Origin: Ancylobacter rudongensis
GTDB lineage: Bacteria > Pseudomonadota > Alphaproteobacteria > Rhizobiales > Xanthobacteraceae
DNA: 64,000 bases
Assembly (NCBI RefSeq): GCF_900100155.1
Contig: NZ_FMTP01000002.1
Coordinates: 496,001 to 560,000, forward strand
Reading direction: 5' to 3'
Under the pieces are notes generated by a model, which had not been told where the DNA came from, searched no databases, and worked only from the letters and a program-made list of their open reading frames with translations. The translations under genes were made by a program, and so were the position numbers. Shown piece after piece: positions 15,481 through 26,311 of the stretch (position 1 is the first letter of the stretch; every line of letters starts with the position of its first letter).

Positions 15481-16632
15481 TCACCCGACCTCGCCCGGCA
15501 TCGACGCCGCCGGCAGGACCAGCGAGAAGCACGCGCCCCTGCCGTTGCCGCCGGGATCGACCAGCAGGTCTCCCCCGTGGTTCTGGGCGATCGTCCGCGA
15601 AATCGCAAGGCCGAGCCCCATGCCGCGACGTTTTGAACTAGCGAAGGCTTCGAACAGCTTGGGCAACGCCTCCGGCGCGATGCCGGGGCCATTGTCCTGC
15701 ACCTCCAGCCGCACGCTGCCGTCGCTGGCGCGGGTGCGGATCTCGATCGCCGGGTCGGGCATGCCGGACGCCGCCTCGATGGCGTTGCGCACCAGATTGA
15801 CCACGATCTGCTGAATCTGCACCGGGTCGACCGACACCGGCGGCAGGTTCTCGCCCGTCTTACGGTCGATGCGGATGCGGTGACGCTGGCCGAGCAGGGT
15901 CAGGTCGATCGCCTCGTCGATCAGCGGATCGAGCGGGCGTACATGGCGCTCGGGGTCGCGCTTTTCCACGAACTGGCGCATGCGCTGGATGATATGGCCG
16001 GCGCGCTCGGCCTCATTGGCCGCCTTGTCGAGAATGTCGCCCACCACCGTGACGATGTCGATGCCCCGGCTATGGGCGCGGCGGATCGCCTGCAGATAGA
16101 GCATCAGCGCGGTCAGCGGCTGGTTCAGCTCATGGGCGATGGCGGCCCCCATCTCGTCAATGGCGGAGACGCGGGCGAGGTGCACGAGCTCGCTCTGCAG
16201 ATCGGCGAGCCGCTGCTCGCTCTCCTTGCGCGGGCGCAGATCGCGCAGAATGCCGATGAACTGCCGCCCTTCCGGGGTGGCCGCCTCGCCGACCGACAGC
16301 TCCAGCGGGAAGACGGTGCCATCGGCATGCCGGCCCTGCACCTCGCGGCCGATGCCGATGATCTTCTTCACCCCGGTGCGGATATAGCTGCCGACATAGG
16401 TGTCGTGCTGGCGCGCATATTCGGTCGGCATGACCAGCTTGACGTTCTGGCCCACCGCCTCGCTGGCGGCGACCCCGAACATGCGCTCGCAGGCCTTGTT
16501 GAAGATCAGGATGCGCGCGTGCTCGTCGATGACGATGATGCCGTCGGCGGCGGTGTCCAGCACCGAGAGCAGCCGCGCCTCCGAGACCGTCGGCGGAGGC
16601 AGCGCATCGGCGGGTGGCGCAAAATCCTTCAT
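15481..16632 (-). CDS. fixL: Oxygen-sensing heme PAS histidine kinase FixL
   Basis: This 383-residue kinase has one PAS domain (about residues 18-135), a histidine kinase core with His167 in AHELNQPLTA, and an HATPase domain with NLVRNAIEA, DNGPGIAP and GMGLGLAIS. The PAS domain keeps the heme-binding features of FixL: a proximal His76 in RQHDTYV and Arg96 in IIGIGREV, 20 residues apart, the same spacing as His200 and Arg220 in Bradyrhizobium FixL. There are no membrane segments, so it is a soluble FixL. The ATG at 16632 is used; a GTG 24 bases upstream is an alternative. It forms a two-gene unit with fixJ. No nif genes are in the window, so the circuit may govern microaerobic respiration and heme rather than nitrogen fixation. 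Confidence 0.93.
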   Translation of the reverse strand: MKDFAPPADALPPPTVSEARLLSVLDTAADGIIVIDEHARILIFNKACERMFGVAASEAVGQNVKLVMPTEYARQHDTYVGSYIRTGVKKIIGIGREVQGRHADGTVFPLELSVGEAATPEGRQFIGILRDLRPRKESEQRLADLQSELVHLARVSAIDEMGAAIAHELNQPLTALMLYLQAIRRAHSRGIDIVTVVGDILDKAANEAERAGHIIQRMRQFVEKRDPERHVRPLDPLIDEAIDLTLLGQRHRIRIDRKTGENLPPVSVDPVQIQQIVVNLVRNAIEAASGMPDPAIEIRTRASDGSVRLEVQDNGPGIAPEALPKLFEAFASSKRRGMGLGLAISRTIAQNHGGDLLVDPGGNGRGACFSLVLPAASMPGEVG

Positions 16633-16710
16633 GATTTCAGTGTGCTCCGCCAGCACGCCGGCCGCAACCGCTGCAGGCGCGATTTCGGTCGATGAGGCCC
16701 CGCCGCCGGT

Positions 16711-17925
16711 TCATTTCTGCAGCCAGCGCACCAGCCGGTCGGTCGCCTCCACCATCTGCGCCTCGCCGCGGGCGAAGCACATGCGGATATAGCTTTCCCC
16801 GCCGGGGCCGAAGGCGGTGCCGGGAGCAAGGCCGATCCCCGCCTCGTCGACCAGCTTGAGGGCGAGGTCCCGCATGTCCGCCTCGCCCTCGACGCCGAAG
16901 AACATGTAGAAAGCGCCCGGCGGCGAGGCGAAGCGCACGCGGTTGGAGGAGGCCAGCCCCTTGGCCACGATGTCGCGCCCGCGCCGCGCCCGCTCGATCT
17001 GGTGGGTGACGAAGCTCTCGCCGCGCTCCAGCGCCGCGACGCCCGCCCGCTGCATGAAGGCGGCGACGCCGGAGGTCGAGTACTGGATCAGGTTCTCCAG
17101 CACCGGGCCGAGCGAGGGGTGCGCCTCGATCCAGCCGAGCCGCCAGCCGGTCATCGCCCAGTTCTTCGAGAAGGTCTGCACGAAAAGGATGCGGTCGTCC
17201 TCCTCCATCACGTCGTGGAAGGAAGGGGCGAGGGCCGGGCCGCCCTCCTCCGCCTCGTAGAAGAAGCGGCCATAGATCTCGTCGGCGACGATCCACAGAC
17301 CATGCCGGCGGGCAATGTCGAGCACGCCGCGCAGCGTGTCCGGGGAGGCGACGAAGCCGGTCGGGTTGGCCGGCGAGTTGATGAAGATGACCCGCGTGCG
17401 CGGCGTCACCGCGCTCTCCAGCCGGTCGAGATCGAGCCAGAAGCCGCGCACCTCGTCGAAGGAGAACGGCACGAACACCGGCCGCGCGCCCACCACCTCG
17501 GCCGCCGCCGCCGCATTCGGCCAGGACGGCGAGGGGATGAGGATTTCATCGCCCGCCGACAAAGTGAGCGCCAGCGCCACCTGGATCGCCTGCATCCCCG
17601 AGCCGGTGACGTAATAGCGCTCCGGGTCGTCCACCACGCCATAGAGCCGGTGCATGTAGCGGGCGAGCGCGGCGCGCAGCTCCGGGATGCCGCGCTGCCA
17701 GGTGTAGAAGGTCTCGCCCGCCGCCAGCGAACGGGTCGCCGCCTCGCTGATGAAGGCCGGGGTCGGCAGGTCGCCCTCGCCGGCCCAGAGCGGGATCAGC
17801 CCCTCTTTCCGGCGGCCATAATTCATCACCTCGACAATGCCGCTCTCCGGCAACGAGAGCGCCTGCGGGCGGATATGGTCGAGCAGCGAGGGCTTGGCGA
17901 AGAAGGGCGCGGCGTCGGCGGACAT
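16711..17925 (-). CDS. Class I/II pyridoxal-phosphate aminotransferase
   Basis: This 404-residue enzyme has the fold type I aminotransferase features: GSGMQAIQVAL near residue 105, INSPANPTGF, ADEIYGRFFY, and the PLP lysine in TFSKNWAMTGWRLGW. It would transfer amino groups between an amino acid and a keto acid in the cytoplasm; the substrate is not evident, though the family includes aspartate- and aromatic-type enzymes. The ATG at 17925 (MSADAAPFFAKPSLLDHIRP) marks the onset of similarity. It lies upstream of fixL on the same strand with a 78-base gap, so read-through is possible but a functional link is not implied. Confidence 0.9.
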   Translation of the reverse strand: MSADAAPFFAKPSLLDHIRPQALSLPESGIVEVMNYGRRKEGLIPLWAGEGDLPTPAFISEAATRSLAAGETFYTWQRGIPELRAALARYMHRLYGVVDDPERYYVTGSGMQAIQVALALTLSAGDEILIPSPSWPNAAAAAEVVGARPVFVPFSFDEVRGFWLDLDRLESAVTPRTRVIFINSPANPTGFVASPDTLRGVLDIARRHGLWIVADEIYGRFFYEAEEGGPALAPSFHDVMEEDDRILFVQTFSKNWAMTGWRLGWIEAHPSLGPVLENLIQYSTSGVAAFMQRAGVAALERGESFVTHQIERARRGRDIVAKGLASSNRVRFASPPGAFYMFFGVEGEADMRDLALKLVDEAGIGLAPGTAFGPGGESYIRMCFARGEAQMVEATDRLVRWLQK

Positions 17926-18031
17926 GGGGAAACCTGAGAGAGGGCGGGTGGTCAGTCTACATCCGGCGGCCGGCGCGGATTCATCAAAAGAGATGAGCCG
18001 GCAATGAAATAAAGCGATGGATCGCGCGCGA

Positions 18032-18904
18032 TCAGCCTTCCTCCTCGGCGATGCGCAGGAGATAGGCGCCATAGGCCGACTTCTTCTGCGCCTCGCCGAG
18101 CGCGCGCAGTTGAGCGGCGTCGATGAAGCCGGCGCGGAAGGCGATTTCCTCCGGCGAGGCGATGCGCAGCCCCTGCCGGCTTTCCAGGATCTGCACGAAC
18201 TGCGCCGCCTCGATCAGCGATTCCGGCGTGCCGGTGTCGAGCCAGGCGAAGCCCCGGCCCATCATCAGCACGTCGAGCTCGCCGCGCTCCATATAGGCGC
18301 GGTTGACGTCGGTGATCTCAATCTCGCCGCGCGGCGAGGGTTTCAGCCCGGCGGCGATCTCCACCACCCGGTTGTCGTAGAAATACAGCCCCGTCACCGC
18401 GAGATTGGAGCGCGGCACCGCCGGCTTTTCCTCGATGGAGATGACCTTGCCGCCCGGCCCCATCTCCACCACGCCATAGCGCTCGGGGTCCTTGACCGGA
18501 TAGCCAAACACGGTGGCGCCGCTCGCCCGCCCGGCTGCCTTGCCCAGCAGTTCCGGCAGGCCATGGCCGAAGAACAGATTGTCGCCCAGCACCAGCGCCA
18601 CCGGATCGTCGCCGATGAACTCGCGCCCGACGATGAAGGCATCCGCCAGCCCGCGCGGGCTTTCCTGCACCGCATAGCTCAAGCTGAGGCCGAACTGCGC
18701 CCCGTCCCCCAGCAGCTTCTGGAACAGCGCGCTGTCATGCGGCGTGGTGATGACCAGAATGTCCCGGATGCCCGCCATCATCAGCGTGGTCAGGGGATAG
18801 TAGATCATCGGCTTGTCGTAGACCGGCAGCAGCTGCTTCGACACGACCAGCGTGATCGGATGAAGCCGCGTGCCGGAACCGCCGGCGAGGATGATGCCCT
18901 TCAT
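18032..18904 (-). CDS. rfbA: Glucose-1-phosphate thymidylyltransferase
   Basis: This 290-residue enzyme makes dTDP-glucose from dTTP and glucose-1-phosphate, the first step to dTDP-L-rhamnose. The start [18 protein letters not shown] holds the nucleotide-binding loop and catalytic Arg; [28 protein letters not shown] and [11 protein letters not shown] are typical. It is last in the order rfbC, rfbB, rfbD, rfbA on the minus strand, 22 bases after rfbD, clearly one operon. The product feeds lipopolysaccharide or exopolysaccharide synthesis. Confidence 0.96.
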   Translation of the reverse strand: MKGIILAGGSGTRLHPITLVVSKQLLPVYDKPMIYYPLTTLMMAGIRDILVITTPHDSALFQKLLGDGAQFGLSLSYAVQESPRGLADAFIVGREFIGDDPVALVLGDNLFFGHGLPELLGKAAGRASGATVFGYPVKDPERYGVVEMGPGGKVISIEEKPAVPRSNLAVTGLYFYDNRVVEIAAGLKPSPRGEIEITDVNRAYMERGELDVLMMGRGFAWLDTGTPESLIEAAQFVQILESRQGLRIASPEEIAFRAGFIDAAQLRALGEAQKKSAYGAYLLRIAEEEG

Positions 18905-18926
18905 GTGCGGTGCTGTCCTCTTGGAT

Positions 18927-19814
18927 TCACGTCGCCGGCGACGCCAGCAATTGGTCGACCACCTCGGCCACCCGGTCCTGCCAGGGCGCGGCGCGGAAGC
19001 CGCTCGCCTGCGCGAAGGCCTCGCTGGAGAGTTCCGAATTGGCCGGGCGGCGCGCCGGGGTGGGATAGTCCACCGTGGCGATCGGCACGGTCTCGGGATG
19101 GCGGCCGGTATGCAGGCCGGCCCGCTCCACAATGGCGGCGGCGAAGTCGAACCAGCTCGTCGCCCCGCTGCCGGCGAGGTGATAGGTGCCCGGCGCCAAC
19201 GTTCCGGCAGCCAGAAGCGGCGCGGCGGCCAGCAGGCCTTCGGCGATGTCGCGCGTCGCGGTGGGGCAGCCGCGCTGGTCGGCGACGATGGTCAGCCGGT
19301 CGCGCTCGGAGGCGAGGCGCAGCATGGTTTTCAGAAAATTCGCGCCATGGATGCCGTAGACCCAGGAGGTGCGGATGATGAGATGGCGCGCCAGCCCCGC
19401 CCGCACCGCCCGCTCGCCCGCTTCCTTCGAAGCGCCATAGACCCCGAGCGGGGCGACGGGGTCGCTCTCGACATAGGCGCCGTGCTTGGTGCCGTCGAAC
19501 ACATAGTCGGTGGAGAGATGGATCAGCGCCGCGCCCTGCTCGGCGCAGGCTTGCGCGATCAGCCCAGGGGCGACCGCGTTGATGAGATGCGCCCGCTCCG
19601 GCTCGCTCTCAGCCCGGTCCACCGCCGTATAGGCGGCGGCGTTGATCACCACCTCCGGCCGCGCCGTCGCCAGCGCGCGGCTCAGTGCGGCGGCGTCCGT
19701 GATGTCGAGCCCGGCATGGTCGAGCGCCACCAGATCATGGCCGGCCTCGCCCGCCCGGCCGGCGATCTCGCGGCCGACCTGCCCGCCGGCGCCCAGGAGA
19801 AGAATCCGGGTCAT
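18927..19814 (-). CDS. rfbD: dTDP-4-dehydrorhamnose reductase
   Basis: This 295-residue short-chain dehydrogenase performs the final NAD(P)H-dependent reduction to dTDP-L-rhamnose. It shows the Rossmann motif [34 protein letters not shown] and the catalytic Tyr-x3-Lys in [10 protein letters not shown]. Its ATG overlaps the stop of rfbB by four bases (ATGA), showing translational coupling within the operon. Confidence 0.95.
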   Translation of the reverse strand: MTRILLLGAGGQVGREIAGRAGEAGHDLVALDHAGLDITDAAALSRALATARPEVVINAAAYTAVDRAESEPERAHLINAVAPGLIAQACAEQGAALIHLSTDYVFDGTKHGAYVESDPVAPLGVYGASKEAGERAVRAGLARHLIIRTSWVYGIHGANFLKTMLRLASERDRLTIVADQRGCPTATRDIAEGLLAAAPLLAAGTLAPGTYHLAGSGATSWFDFAAAIVERAGLHTGRHPETVPIATVDYPTPARRPANSELSSEAFAQASGFRAAPWQDRVAEVVDQLLASPAT

Positions 19815-20875
19815 GTCGCGAGCCCGATGCGCTGGCGGGCGTAACGGGCCTTCAGCGGCTCCCACCAGCCCGGATTGTCGAGATACCAGCGGACGGTCTT
19901 CTCGATGCCGCTCTCGAAGGTTTCCGCCGGCACCCAGCCGAGTTCGCGCGTCAGCTTGCTGGCGTCGATGGCGTAGCGCGCATCATGGCCGGGGCGGTCG
20001 GTGACAAAACGTATGAGGTTTTCGCGCGGGCCGATATTCGCGTCGGGCTTCACCCGGTCGATGATGGCGCAGATGGTGCGGACCACGTCGATGTTCCGGC
20101 GCTCATTGTTGCCGCCGACATTGTAGCTCTCGCCGAGCTTTCCGCGGGTGGCGATGAGGTCGAGAGCGCTCGCGTGGTCGTCGACATAGAGCCAGTCGCG
20201 CACATTCTCGCCCTTGCCATAGACCGGCAGCGGCGCGCCCTCCAGCGCGTTGAGAATGGTCAGCGGGATCAGCTTTTCCGGGAAATGATAGGGGCCGTAA
20301 TTGTTCGAGCAGTTCGACATCACCACCGGCAGGCCATAGGTGTGGAACCAGGCGCGCACCAGATGGTCGGAGGAGGCCTTCGAGGCCGAATAGGGCGAGT
20401 TCGGCTGGTAGGGCGTGTCCTCGCGGAACAGGCCCTCGGCCCCCAGCGTGCCGAACACCTCGTCGGTGGAGATGTGGTGGAAGCGGAAGCGCCCGCGCGC
20501 CGGCGCGTCGAGCCCCCGCCAATAGGCCAGCGTCTCCTCCAACAGGGTATAGGTGCCGACGATATTGGTGCGGATGAAGTCGCCGGGTCCGTCGATCGAG
20601 CGGTCGACATGCGACTCGGCCGCCAGATGCATCACCAGATCGGGCCGGAACTCCGCCAGCGCGGCGCGGAACGCCGTGCCGTCGCAGATATCGGCCTCAA
20701 GGAAGCTGTGACCGGGCTGGTTGTGCACCTCGGCCAGCGAGGTGAGCGTGCCGGCATAGGTCAGCTTGTCATAGGTCAGCACCTGCCTTCCCTGCCGGAC
20801 CAGCCGGCGCACCACCGCCGAGCCGATGAAGCCGGCGCCGCCGGTGACGAGAACGCGCTGGGCGGGAATGTTCAT
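19811..20875 (-). CDS. rfbB: dTDP-glucose 4,6-dehydratase
   Basis: This 354-residue extended short-chain dehydrogenase converts dTDP-glucose to dTDP-4-keto-6-deoxyglucose using bound NAD. Motifs include [40 protein letters not shown] with the catalytic Asp-Glu pair, and [15 protein letters not shown] with the Tyr-x3-Lys. The ATG at 20875 follows a GGAGA-like site and the start of rfbB similarity. It is separated from rfbC by four bases and overlaps rfbD. Confidence 0.96.
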   Translation of the reverse strand: MNIPAQRVLVTGGAGFIGSAVVRRLVRQGRQVLTYDKLTYAGTLTSLAEVHNQPGHSFLEADICDGTAFRAALAEFRPDLVMHLAAESHVDRSIDGPGDFIRTNIVGTYTLLEETLAYWRGLDAPARGRFRFHHISTDEVFGTLGAEGLFREDTPYQPNSPYSASKASSDHLVRAWFHTYGLPVVMSNCSNNYGPYHFPEKLIPLTILNALEGAPLPVYGKGENVRDWLYVDDHASALDLIATRGKLGESYNVGGNNERRNIDVVRTICAIIDRVKPDANIGPRENLIRFVTDRPGHDARYAIDASKLTRELGWVPAETFESGIEKTVRWYLDNPGWWEPLKARYARQRIGLAT

Positions 20876-20879
20876 GCGC

Positions 20880-21455
20880 TCACCCTTCCGCCGGCTGGAA
20901 GGTGAAGGGGCTGGCATAATCGCGCAGCAGCGGTGCCGTCCGGTCCTTGCCCGAGAGGATCGCCGCCCCGGCCGCCAGCGGCCAGTCGATGGCGAGGTCC
21001 GGGTCGTCCCAGCGAATGCCGGCATCATTGGCCGGCGCATAGGGCGCATCGACCTTGTAGGCGACGATGGTGTCGGGCTCCAGCGTGCAGAAGCCATGGG
21101 CAAAGCCGTGCGGCACCAGCAATTGCTCGCCCTTTTCCGCCGTCAGCGTCGCCGCCACCCAGCGGCCATAGCTGGGCGAGCCTTTCCGGATATCCACCGC
21201 CACGTCGAAAATGGCGCCGCGCACCGCCCGCACCAGCTTGGCCTGCGCCATTGGCGGGGTCTGGAAGTGCAGGCCGCGCACCACGCCCACGTCGCGCGAG
21301 AGCGATTCATTGTCCTGCACGAAGGCGATGTCGATGCCGAAGGCGTCGAATTGCGGCTTCTTGTAGGTCTCGCAGAAATAGCCCCGATCGTCGCCGTGGC
21401 GGACCGGCTGGACGAGGACGACATCGGCAATGGCAAGGCGGGTGAAGGTCGTCAT
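20880..21455 (-). CDS. rfbC: dTDP-4-dehydrorhamnose 3,5-epimerase
   Basis: This 191-residue cupin-fold enzyme epimerises C3 and C5 of dTDP-4-keto-6-deoxyglucose. Blocks include [32 protein letters not shown] with the catalytic His, and [14 protein letters not shown]. It is first in the rhamnose operon. I use the ATG at 21455; a GTG at 21467, preceded by GGAG at about ten bases, is an equally reasonable start and would add four residues. Confidence 0.93.
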   Translation of the reverse strand: MTTFTRLAIADVVLVQPVRHGDDRGYFCETYKKPQFDAFGIDIAFVQDNESLSRDVGVVRGLHFQTPPMAQAKLVRAVRGAIFDVAVDIRKGSPSYGRWVAATLTAEKGEQLLVPHGFAHGFCTLEPDTIVAYKVDAPYAPANDAGIRWDDPDLAIDWPLAAGAAILSGKDRTAPLLRDYASPFTFQPAEG

Positions 21456-21538
21456 ATCGCTCTGCACTCGACGGGAACTCCGGCGCTTCTACCCGGTCTT
21501 GCGGTCCCGTCACAGCCCTCAGGGGGTCGTCGATTGGT

Positions 21539-21979
21539 CTAGGGGGCCGGCTCGGCCTTGCGGGCGAGAATGTCGCGGATTTCCGTCAGCAGCACCTCCT
21601 CCTTGGTCGTCGGCGTCGGAATCGGCGGCTCCTTCGCCGCGTTGCGGCGCAGGCGGTTGATGCCCTTCACCACCAGGAACAGGATCCAGGCGATAACGAG
21701 GAAGTTGATGACGACGGTCAGGAAATGGCCATAGGCGAAGACCGCGCCCTGCTCGCGCGCGGCGGCCAGCGAGGTGGCGGTGACGCTGGACGACAGGCCG
21801 ACGAAGTAGTTCGAGAAGTCGAGGCCACCGAACACCGCGCCGACAACCGGCATGAACAGGTCGGTGACGATCGAGGACACGATCTGCCCGAAGGCGGCGC
21901 CGATGATCACGCCGATGGCGAGATCGACCACATTGCCCTTCACCGCGAATTCGCGGAATTCCTTCAGAACCGTGCTCAT
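21539..21979 (-). CDS. mscL: Large-conductance mechanosensitive channel
   Basis: This 146-residue inner-membrane channel protects the cell on hypo-osmotic shock. It begins with the N-terminal amphipathic helix [27 protein letters not shown], has the first pore-lining helix with [11 protein letters not shown] and a second helix [16 protein letters not shown], and ends in a charged C-terminal helix. Length fits the family. It is a separate unit upstream of the rfb operon and diverges from the large hybrid kinase gene at 22132. Confidence 0.95.
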   Translation of the reverse strand: MSTVLKEFREFAVKGNVVDLAIGVIIGAAFGQIVSSIVTDLFMPVVGAVFGGLDFSNYFVGLSSSVTATSLAAAREQGAVFAYGHFLTVVINFLVIAWILFLVVKGINRLRRNAAKEPPIPTPTTKEEVLLTEIRDILARKAEPAP

Positions 21980-22131
21980 GCGACCTCCGATACGCTGCCA
22001 CCCGACCGCGCCACTGTGATACGGCGGACCGGCGCGGGCAACCCTGCCGACCGTGCCGGCGCGCGCGCATCTTGCCGGAGCGGGCGGGCGCGGCGCATAA
22101 AGGGCGCGGCTCCACGCCGCCGGGAGAGTGC

Positions 22132-25100
22132 ATGCTTCAGGCATGGTCCATCATCGCCGTCGCGCTCGTCTATCTCGGCTTTCTCTTCGCCGTGGCGAGC
22201 TTCGGTGACCGGCGCCTGCCGCGGCGCGGGCGCGAGGGGCGGCCCTATATCTATTCGCTCTCGCTGGCGGTCTACTGCACCTCCTGGACCTTTTTCGGCT
22301 CGGTCGGGCTTGCCACCACCCAGGGCATCAACTTCCTGACCATCTATATCGGGCCGATCCTGGTCTTCGCGCTGGGCACGCCGTTCCTGCTGCGGGTGGT
22401 GCGCCTCGCCAAGGCGCAGAACATCACCTCGATCGCCGATTTCGTCGCCGCCCGCTACGGCAAGAGCCAGGGCGTGGCGGCGCTGGTGGCCTGCGTCGCC
22501 ATTGTCGGCTCGCTGCCCTACATCGCCCTGCAGCTCAAGGCCGTCTCCGCCGCCCTTCTCGCCATGCTCGGCGATTTCGAGGGGCTGGGGCTGCACTACC
22601 CGCTGGTGGGCGACCTGGCGCTGACCGTGGCGGTGGCGATGGCGGTGTTCGCCGTGCTGTTCGGCACCCGCCACATCGACGCCACCGAGCACCAGGAAGG
22701 GCTGATGCTGGCGGTGGCGACCGAATCCATCGTCAAGCTGGTCAGCTTCCTGGCGGTGGGGCTGTTCGTCGTCTTCGGCATGTTCGCCGGCCCGTGGGAC
22801 CTGTTTGAGAAAGCCGCCGCGAAGGGCGTGCTGCCGGTGCTGACCGACGGCTTCACGCTCGGCAGCTGGGCGGCGATGACGCTGCTCTCGGCGCTCGCCA
22901 TCCTGCTGCTGCCGCGCCAGTTCCACGTCGCCGTGGTGGAGAACACTTCCGAGAACGAGATCCGCACCGCGCGCTGGCTGTTCCCACTCTATCTCGTGCT
23001 TATCAACCTGTTCGTCATTCCCATCGCGGTCGCCGGCCTCGTCGCCTTTCCGCCCGGCTTCATCGATGGCGACATGTATGTCGTCACCCTGCCGCTCTCG
23101 GCGGGGGCGCAGATCATGTCGCTGGTGGCCTTTGTCGGCGGCCTCTCCGCCGCCACCGCCATGGTGATCGTCGAGACGGTGGCGCTTGCCGTCATGGTCT
23201 CGAACGACATCTTCATGCCGCTGATGGTGCGCGGCCGGCGGCTGCGCGAGGGCGAGGATTCCGGCCGCGCCGGCGCCCCGCCTGATCATGTCGACATGGG
23301 CCACCGGCTGCTCACGGTGCGGCGCATCGCTATCTTCGCCATCCTGCTGCTGGCCTATCTCTATTACCGCGTCACCGGCGAGGCGCAGCTGGCGCAGATC
23401 GGCCTGCTCTCCTTCGCCGCCGTCGCCCAGTTCGGGCCGGCGCTGCTGATCGGCCTCGTCTGGCGGCGCGGCACCGGGCTCGGCGCGCTGGCCGGCATCG
23501 CCGCCGGCATTGCGCTCTGGGCCTATACGCTGCTGCTGCCCAATCTGGTCGATGCCGGCCTGTTCACCCCGGCGCTGGTGAGCGACGGGCCGATGGGCCT
23601 CGCCTTCCTGCGCCCGCAGGCCCTGCTCGGCGTGCAGGCGAGCCCGCTGGTGCATGGGGTGCTGTGGAGCCTCACCGTCAACGTGCTGGTGTTCTTCGCC
23701 GCCTCGATGATCCGCCGGCCCACCCCGATCGAGCGGCTGCAGGCGAGCGTGTTCGTGCAGAGCGAGCACGTCCCCTCCGCGCCGAGCTTCCGGCTGTGGC
23801 GCTCGCCGGTGACGGTGGGCGAACTCATCGCCACGGTGGCGCGCTATCTCGGCGAGGAACGCACCCGCGCCTCCTTCGAGAGCGTGGCGGCGATGCGCGG
23901 CGTCTCGCTGGAGCCGGGGCGCGAGGCGGATTTCCAGCTCATCCGCTATGCCGAGCACCTGCTGGCCTCGGCGATCGGCGCGGCCTCCTCGCGGCTCGTG
24001 CTGTCGCTGATGCTGAGGAAGCGCACCGTCTCCACCAAGGCGGCGCTGAAGCTGCTGGACGATGCCTCCGCCGCCATCCAGTACAATCGCGAGATCCTGC
24101 AGACCGCGCTCGACCATGTGCGCCAGGGCATCGCGGTGTTCGACCGCGACCTCAGGCTCGTTACCTGGAACCGGCAGTTCGGCGAGATGCTGGACCTGCC
24201 GCCGGAAATCCTGCGCATCGGTATCGGCATCGACCAGATCATCCGCTTCAACGCCACCGCCGGCCAGTTCGGCGCCGGGCCGGTGGAGGAGATCGTGCGC
24301 GAAAAGCTCTCGCGCTACGCCCGCCGCAATGTCGCCTTCCAGGAACGCCTCGCCCCGCGCGGCGTGGTGATGGAGGTGCGCGTCAGCACCATGCCGGATG
24401 GCGGGGTGGTGGTGACCTTCACCGACATCACCCCGACGGTCGAGGCCGCCGAGGCGCTGGAGCGCGCCAACGAGACGCTGGAGCGGCGCGTGCGCGAGCG
24501 CACCAAGGCGCTGGAGAACCTCAACGCCCAGCTGGCGCAGGCGAAGTCCGAGGCGGATGAGGCCAATATCTCGAAAACCCGCTTCCTCGCCGCCGCCAGC
24601 CACGACATTTTGCAGCCTTTGAATGCGGCCCGACTTTACGCCACCAGCCTGGTGGAACGCGCCGAGGGCGGCGACGATGCCCGCCTCGCCCGCAATGTCG
24701 ATGCCTCGCTGGAGGCGGTGGAAGAGATTCTCGGCGCGCTGCTCGACATTTCCCGCCTCGACGCCGGCGCCCACAAGCCGGAATTCGCCGCGCTGCGCCT
24801 CGACGAAATCTTCCGCCAGCTCGACGTCGAATTCGCGCCGATGGCGATGGAGAAGGGGCTGCGGCTGACCTTCGTGCCCAGTTCCGCCGCCGTGCGTTCC
24901 GACCGTCGCCTGCTGCGCCGGCTGCTGCAGAACCTCGTCTCCAACGCGCTGAAATACACCCCGCGCGGCCGGGTGCTGGTGGGGGTGCGGCGTCGGCGCG
25001 GCAAGCTGCGCATCCAGGTGCTCGACACCGGGGTCGGGGTGCCTGTCAACAAGCAGAAGCTGATCTTCAAGGAATTCCTGCGCCTCGACGAGGGCGCCCG

Positions 25101-25671
25101 GGCGGCGCGCGGGCTGGGGCTCGGCCTCTCCATCGTCGAGCGCATCGCCCGCGTGCTCGGTCACGCCATCACCCTCGCCTCGACGCCCGGCAAGGGCTCG
25201 GTCTTTTCAGTCGAATTGCCGGCCGCTCCCGCCATTCCCGCCCGCGAGGCGCCGTCACCGCGCGCGAGCGTGCCGCTGGCGAGCCTGCAGGGGCTGACCG
25301 TGCTGTGCATCGACAACGACCCCGCCATTCTCGACGGCATGGAAACGCTGCTCAGCGGCTGGGGCTGCGAGGTGCTCAAGGCGCCGGGGATCGAGGAGGC
25401 GCTCGCCATGCTGCGCGAGCGGCGCACCCCGCCCGACATGCTGCTGGTCGACTACCATCTCGACACCGGCGACGGCATCGAGGCGGCCAAGCAGCTGCGC
25501 TGGAAGCTCGGCCAGAGCCTGCCGGCGGTGCTGATCACCGCCGACCGCTCCAAGCGCGTGCGCGACGGCGCCAAGGCGAAGGAGATGGAAGTGCTGAACA
25601 AGCCGGTGCGCCCGGCGGCGCTGCGCGCTTTGCTCGCCCAGTGCCGCGCCGCCCGGGCGGCGGCGGAGTGA
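22132..25671 (+). CDS. Hybrid sensor histidine kinase with sodium-solute-symporter domain (NahK/ErcS'-like)
   Basis: This 1179-residue membrane kinase joins an N-terminal SSS transporter-like domain of about 13 membrane segments (roughly residues 1-530) to a PAS domain (about 660-770), a coiled coil, a HisKA domain with His824 in [12 protein letters not shown], an HATPase domain ([28 protein letters not shown]), and a C-terminal receiver with Asp1107 in [12 protein letters not shown]. Such SSS-kinase fusions are thought to sense a transported or bound solute, for example acetate or alcohol-derived signals. The ATG at 22132 follows GGGAGAG. A LuxR-type response regulator gene lies 640 bases downstream on the opposite strand, the usual partner class for this family. 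The signal is unknown. Confidence 0.92.
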   Translation: MLQAWSIIAVALVYLGFLFAVASFGDRRLPRRGREGRPYIYSLSLAVYCTSWTFFGSVGLATTQGINFLTIYIGPILVFALGTPFLLRVVRLAKAQNITSIADFVAARYGKSQGVAALVACVAIVGSLPYIALQLKAVSAALLAMLGDFEGLGLHYPLVGDLALTVAVAMAVFAVLFGTRHIDATEHQEGLMLAVATESIVKLVSFLAVGLFVVFGMFAGPWDLFEKAAAKGVLPVLTDGFTLGSWAAMTLLSALAILLLPRQFHVAVVENTSENEIRTARWLFPLYLVLINLFVIPIAVAGLVAFPPGFIDGDMYVVTLPLSAGAQIMSLVAFVGGLSAATAMVIVETVALAVMVSNDIFMPLMVRGRRLREGEDSGRAGAPPDHVDMGHRLLTVRRIAIFAILLLAYLYYRVTGEAQLAQIGLLSFAAVAQFGPALLIGLVWRRGTGLGALAGIAAGIALWAYTLLLPNLVDAGLFTPALVSDGPMGLAFLRPQALLGVQASPLVHGVLWSLTVNVLVFFAASMIRRPTPIERLQASVFVQSEHVPSAPSFRLWRSPVTVGELIATVARYLGEERTRASFESVAAMRGVSLEPGREADFQLIRYAEHLLASAIGAASSRLVLSLMLRKRTVSTKAALKLLDDASAAIQYNREILQTALDHVRQGIAVFDRDLRLVTWNRQFGEMLDLPPEILRIGIGIDQIIRFNATAGQFGAGPVEEIVREKLSRYARRNVAFQERLAPRGVVMEVRVSTMPDGGVVVTFTDITPTVEAAEALERANETLERRVRERTKALENLNAQLAQAKSEADEANISKTRFLAAASHDILQPLNAARLYATSLVERAEGGDDARLARNVDASLEAVEEILGALLDISRLDAGAHKPEFAALRLDEIFRQLDVEFAPMAMEKGLRLTFVPSSAAVRSDRRLLRRLLQNLVSNALKYTPRGRVLVGVRRRRGKLRIQVLDTGVGVPVNKQKLIFKEFLRLDEGARAARGLGLGLSIVERIARVLGHAITLASTPGKGSVFSVELPAAPAIPAREAPSPRASVPLASLQGLTVLCIDNDPAILDGMETLLSGWGCEVLKAPGIEEALAMLRERRTPPDMLLVDYHLDTGDGIEAAKQLRWKLGQSLPAVLITADRSKRVRDGAKAKEMEVLNKPVRPAALRALLAQCRAARAAAE

Positions 25672-25690
25672 GGGGGCGCCTTTAGTGCCT

Positions 25691-25779
25691 CGTCATCCCG
25701 GACGGCCAAAGGCCGATCCGGGATCGCGTCCCACCGCGAGACGATCCCGGCTCTGCGCTTCGCTTCGGCCGGGATGACG
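25691..25779. repeat. Dispersed CGTCATCCCGG palindromic element
   Basis: It opens with CGTCATCCCGGACGGCC and closes with CCGGGATGACG, with internal ATCCGGGATC/GATCCCGG pairing. It is a member of the same family as 8806-8913 and lies just after the hybrid kinase gene. Confidence 0.8.
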
Positions 25780-25905
25780 GCTGTCATAGGATCCCCGGGT
25801 CACGCCCTGAAAAGACAGGGATACACCGACGCGGGCAAAAATCGTCGCCGGCACCCGGAAGCGGGCATGGCGATCGTCTGTTCGGGGGGAGAAGCGACAT
25901 TCGCA

Positions 25906-26121
25906 TCAAAGCCACTCGATCTTCCAGCCGGCCTCCAAAAAATAGCGGACCAAAGCGTCATGGCTGTCCACCCAGTTGTCGAAACTCGACGCAAAGGTCG
26001 GCGTCGCTGATGTGAGGATCAGAAAGCCTCCGCTATCGGCATTGTCATCAATCACTTTGACGAACCAGCCCGTCTCATCTCCAGCCAGAATTTTGCCCGT
26101 TCGCGCGATAGGGACCTGCAT
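25906..26121 (-). CDS. Small hypothetical protein, low-GC
   Basis: This 71-residue protein begins MQVPIARTGKILAGDETGW and ends FLEAGWKIEWL. I recall similar short proteins of unknown function in other proteobacteria but cannot name a family. The ATG at 26121 follows AAGGTGG with good spacing, and the reading frame shows plausible amino-acid content, unlike the shadow frames around it. The local base composition is noticeably lower in GC than its neighbours, which may point to recent acquisition. It may be an immunity-type protein, but no toxin gene is adjacent. Confidence 0.65.
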   Translation of the reverse strand: MQVPIARTGKILAGDETGWFVKVIDDNADSGGFLILTSATPTFASSFDNWVDSHDALVRYFLEAGWKIEWL

Positions 26122-26311
26122 CCCGCCACCTTAACCGAACGACATCGCGATGTCCGGATTGGGTCGAAGCTCACATTGGGCTACCGGCCGGCAAGTCGAC
26201 CTTCAGATCGCGGACCGCCAGCGACTGTCTGTCCCGGTGAACACTCGCTCGGGGATGACGGGTGCAGTATGATCGGGCTGCGGTCACTGAGGCCGGATGA
26301 CGGCTCTTGGC
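26122..26311. other. Intergenic stretch without recognisable feature
   Basis: I see no gene or clear palindrome here; the piece GGGGATGACGGG resembles the edge of a decayed dispersed repeat. Confidence 0.4.

Noticed and set aside
21976..25164. Open frame of over 1000 codons on the minus strand opposite the hybrid kinase gene
   Set aside because: Its product is a low-complexity mix rich in Arg, Gly, His and Gln with no domain, as expected for an antisense frame of a GC-rich gene; the plus strand has clear transporter, kinase and receiver motifs.
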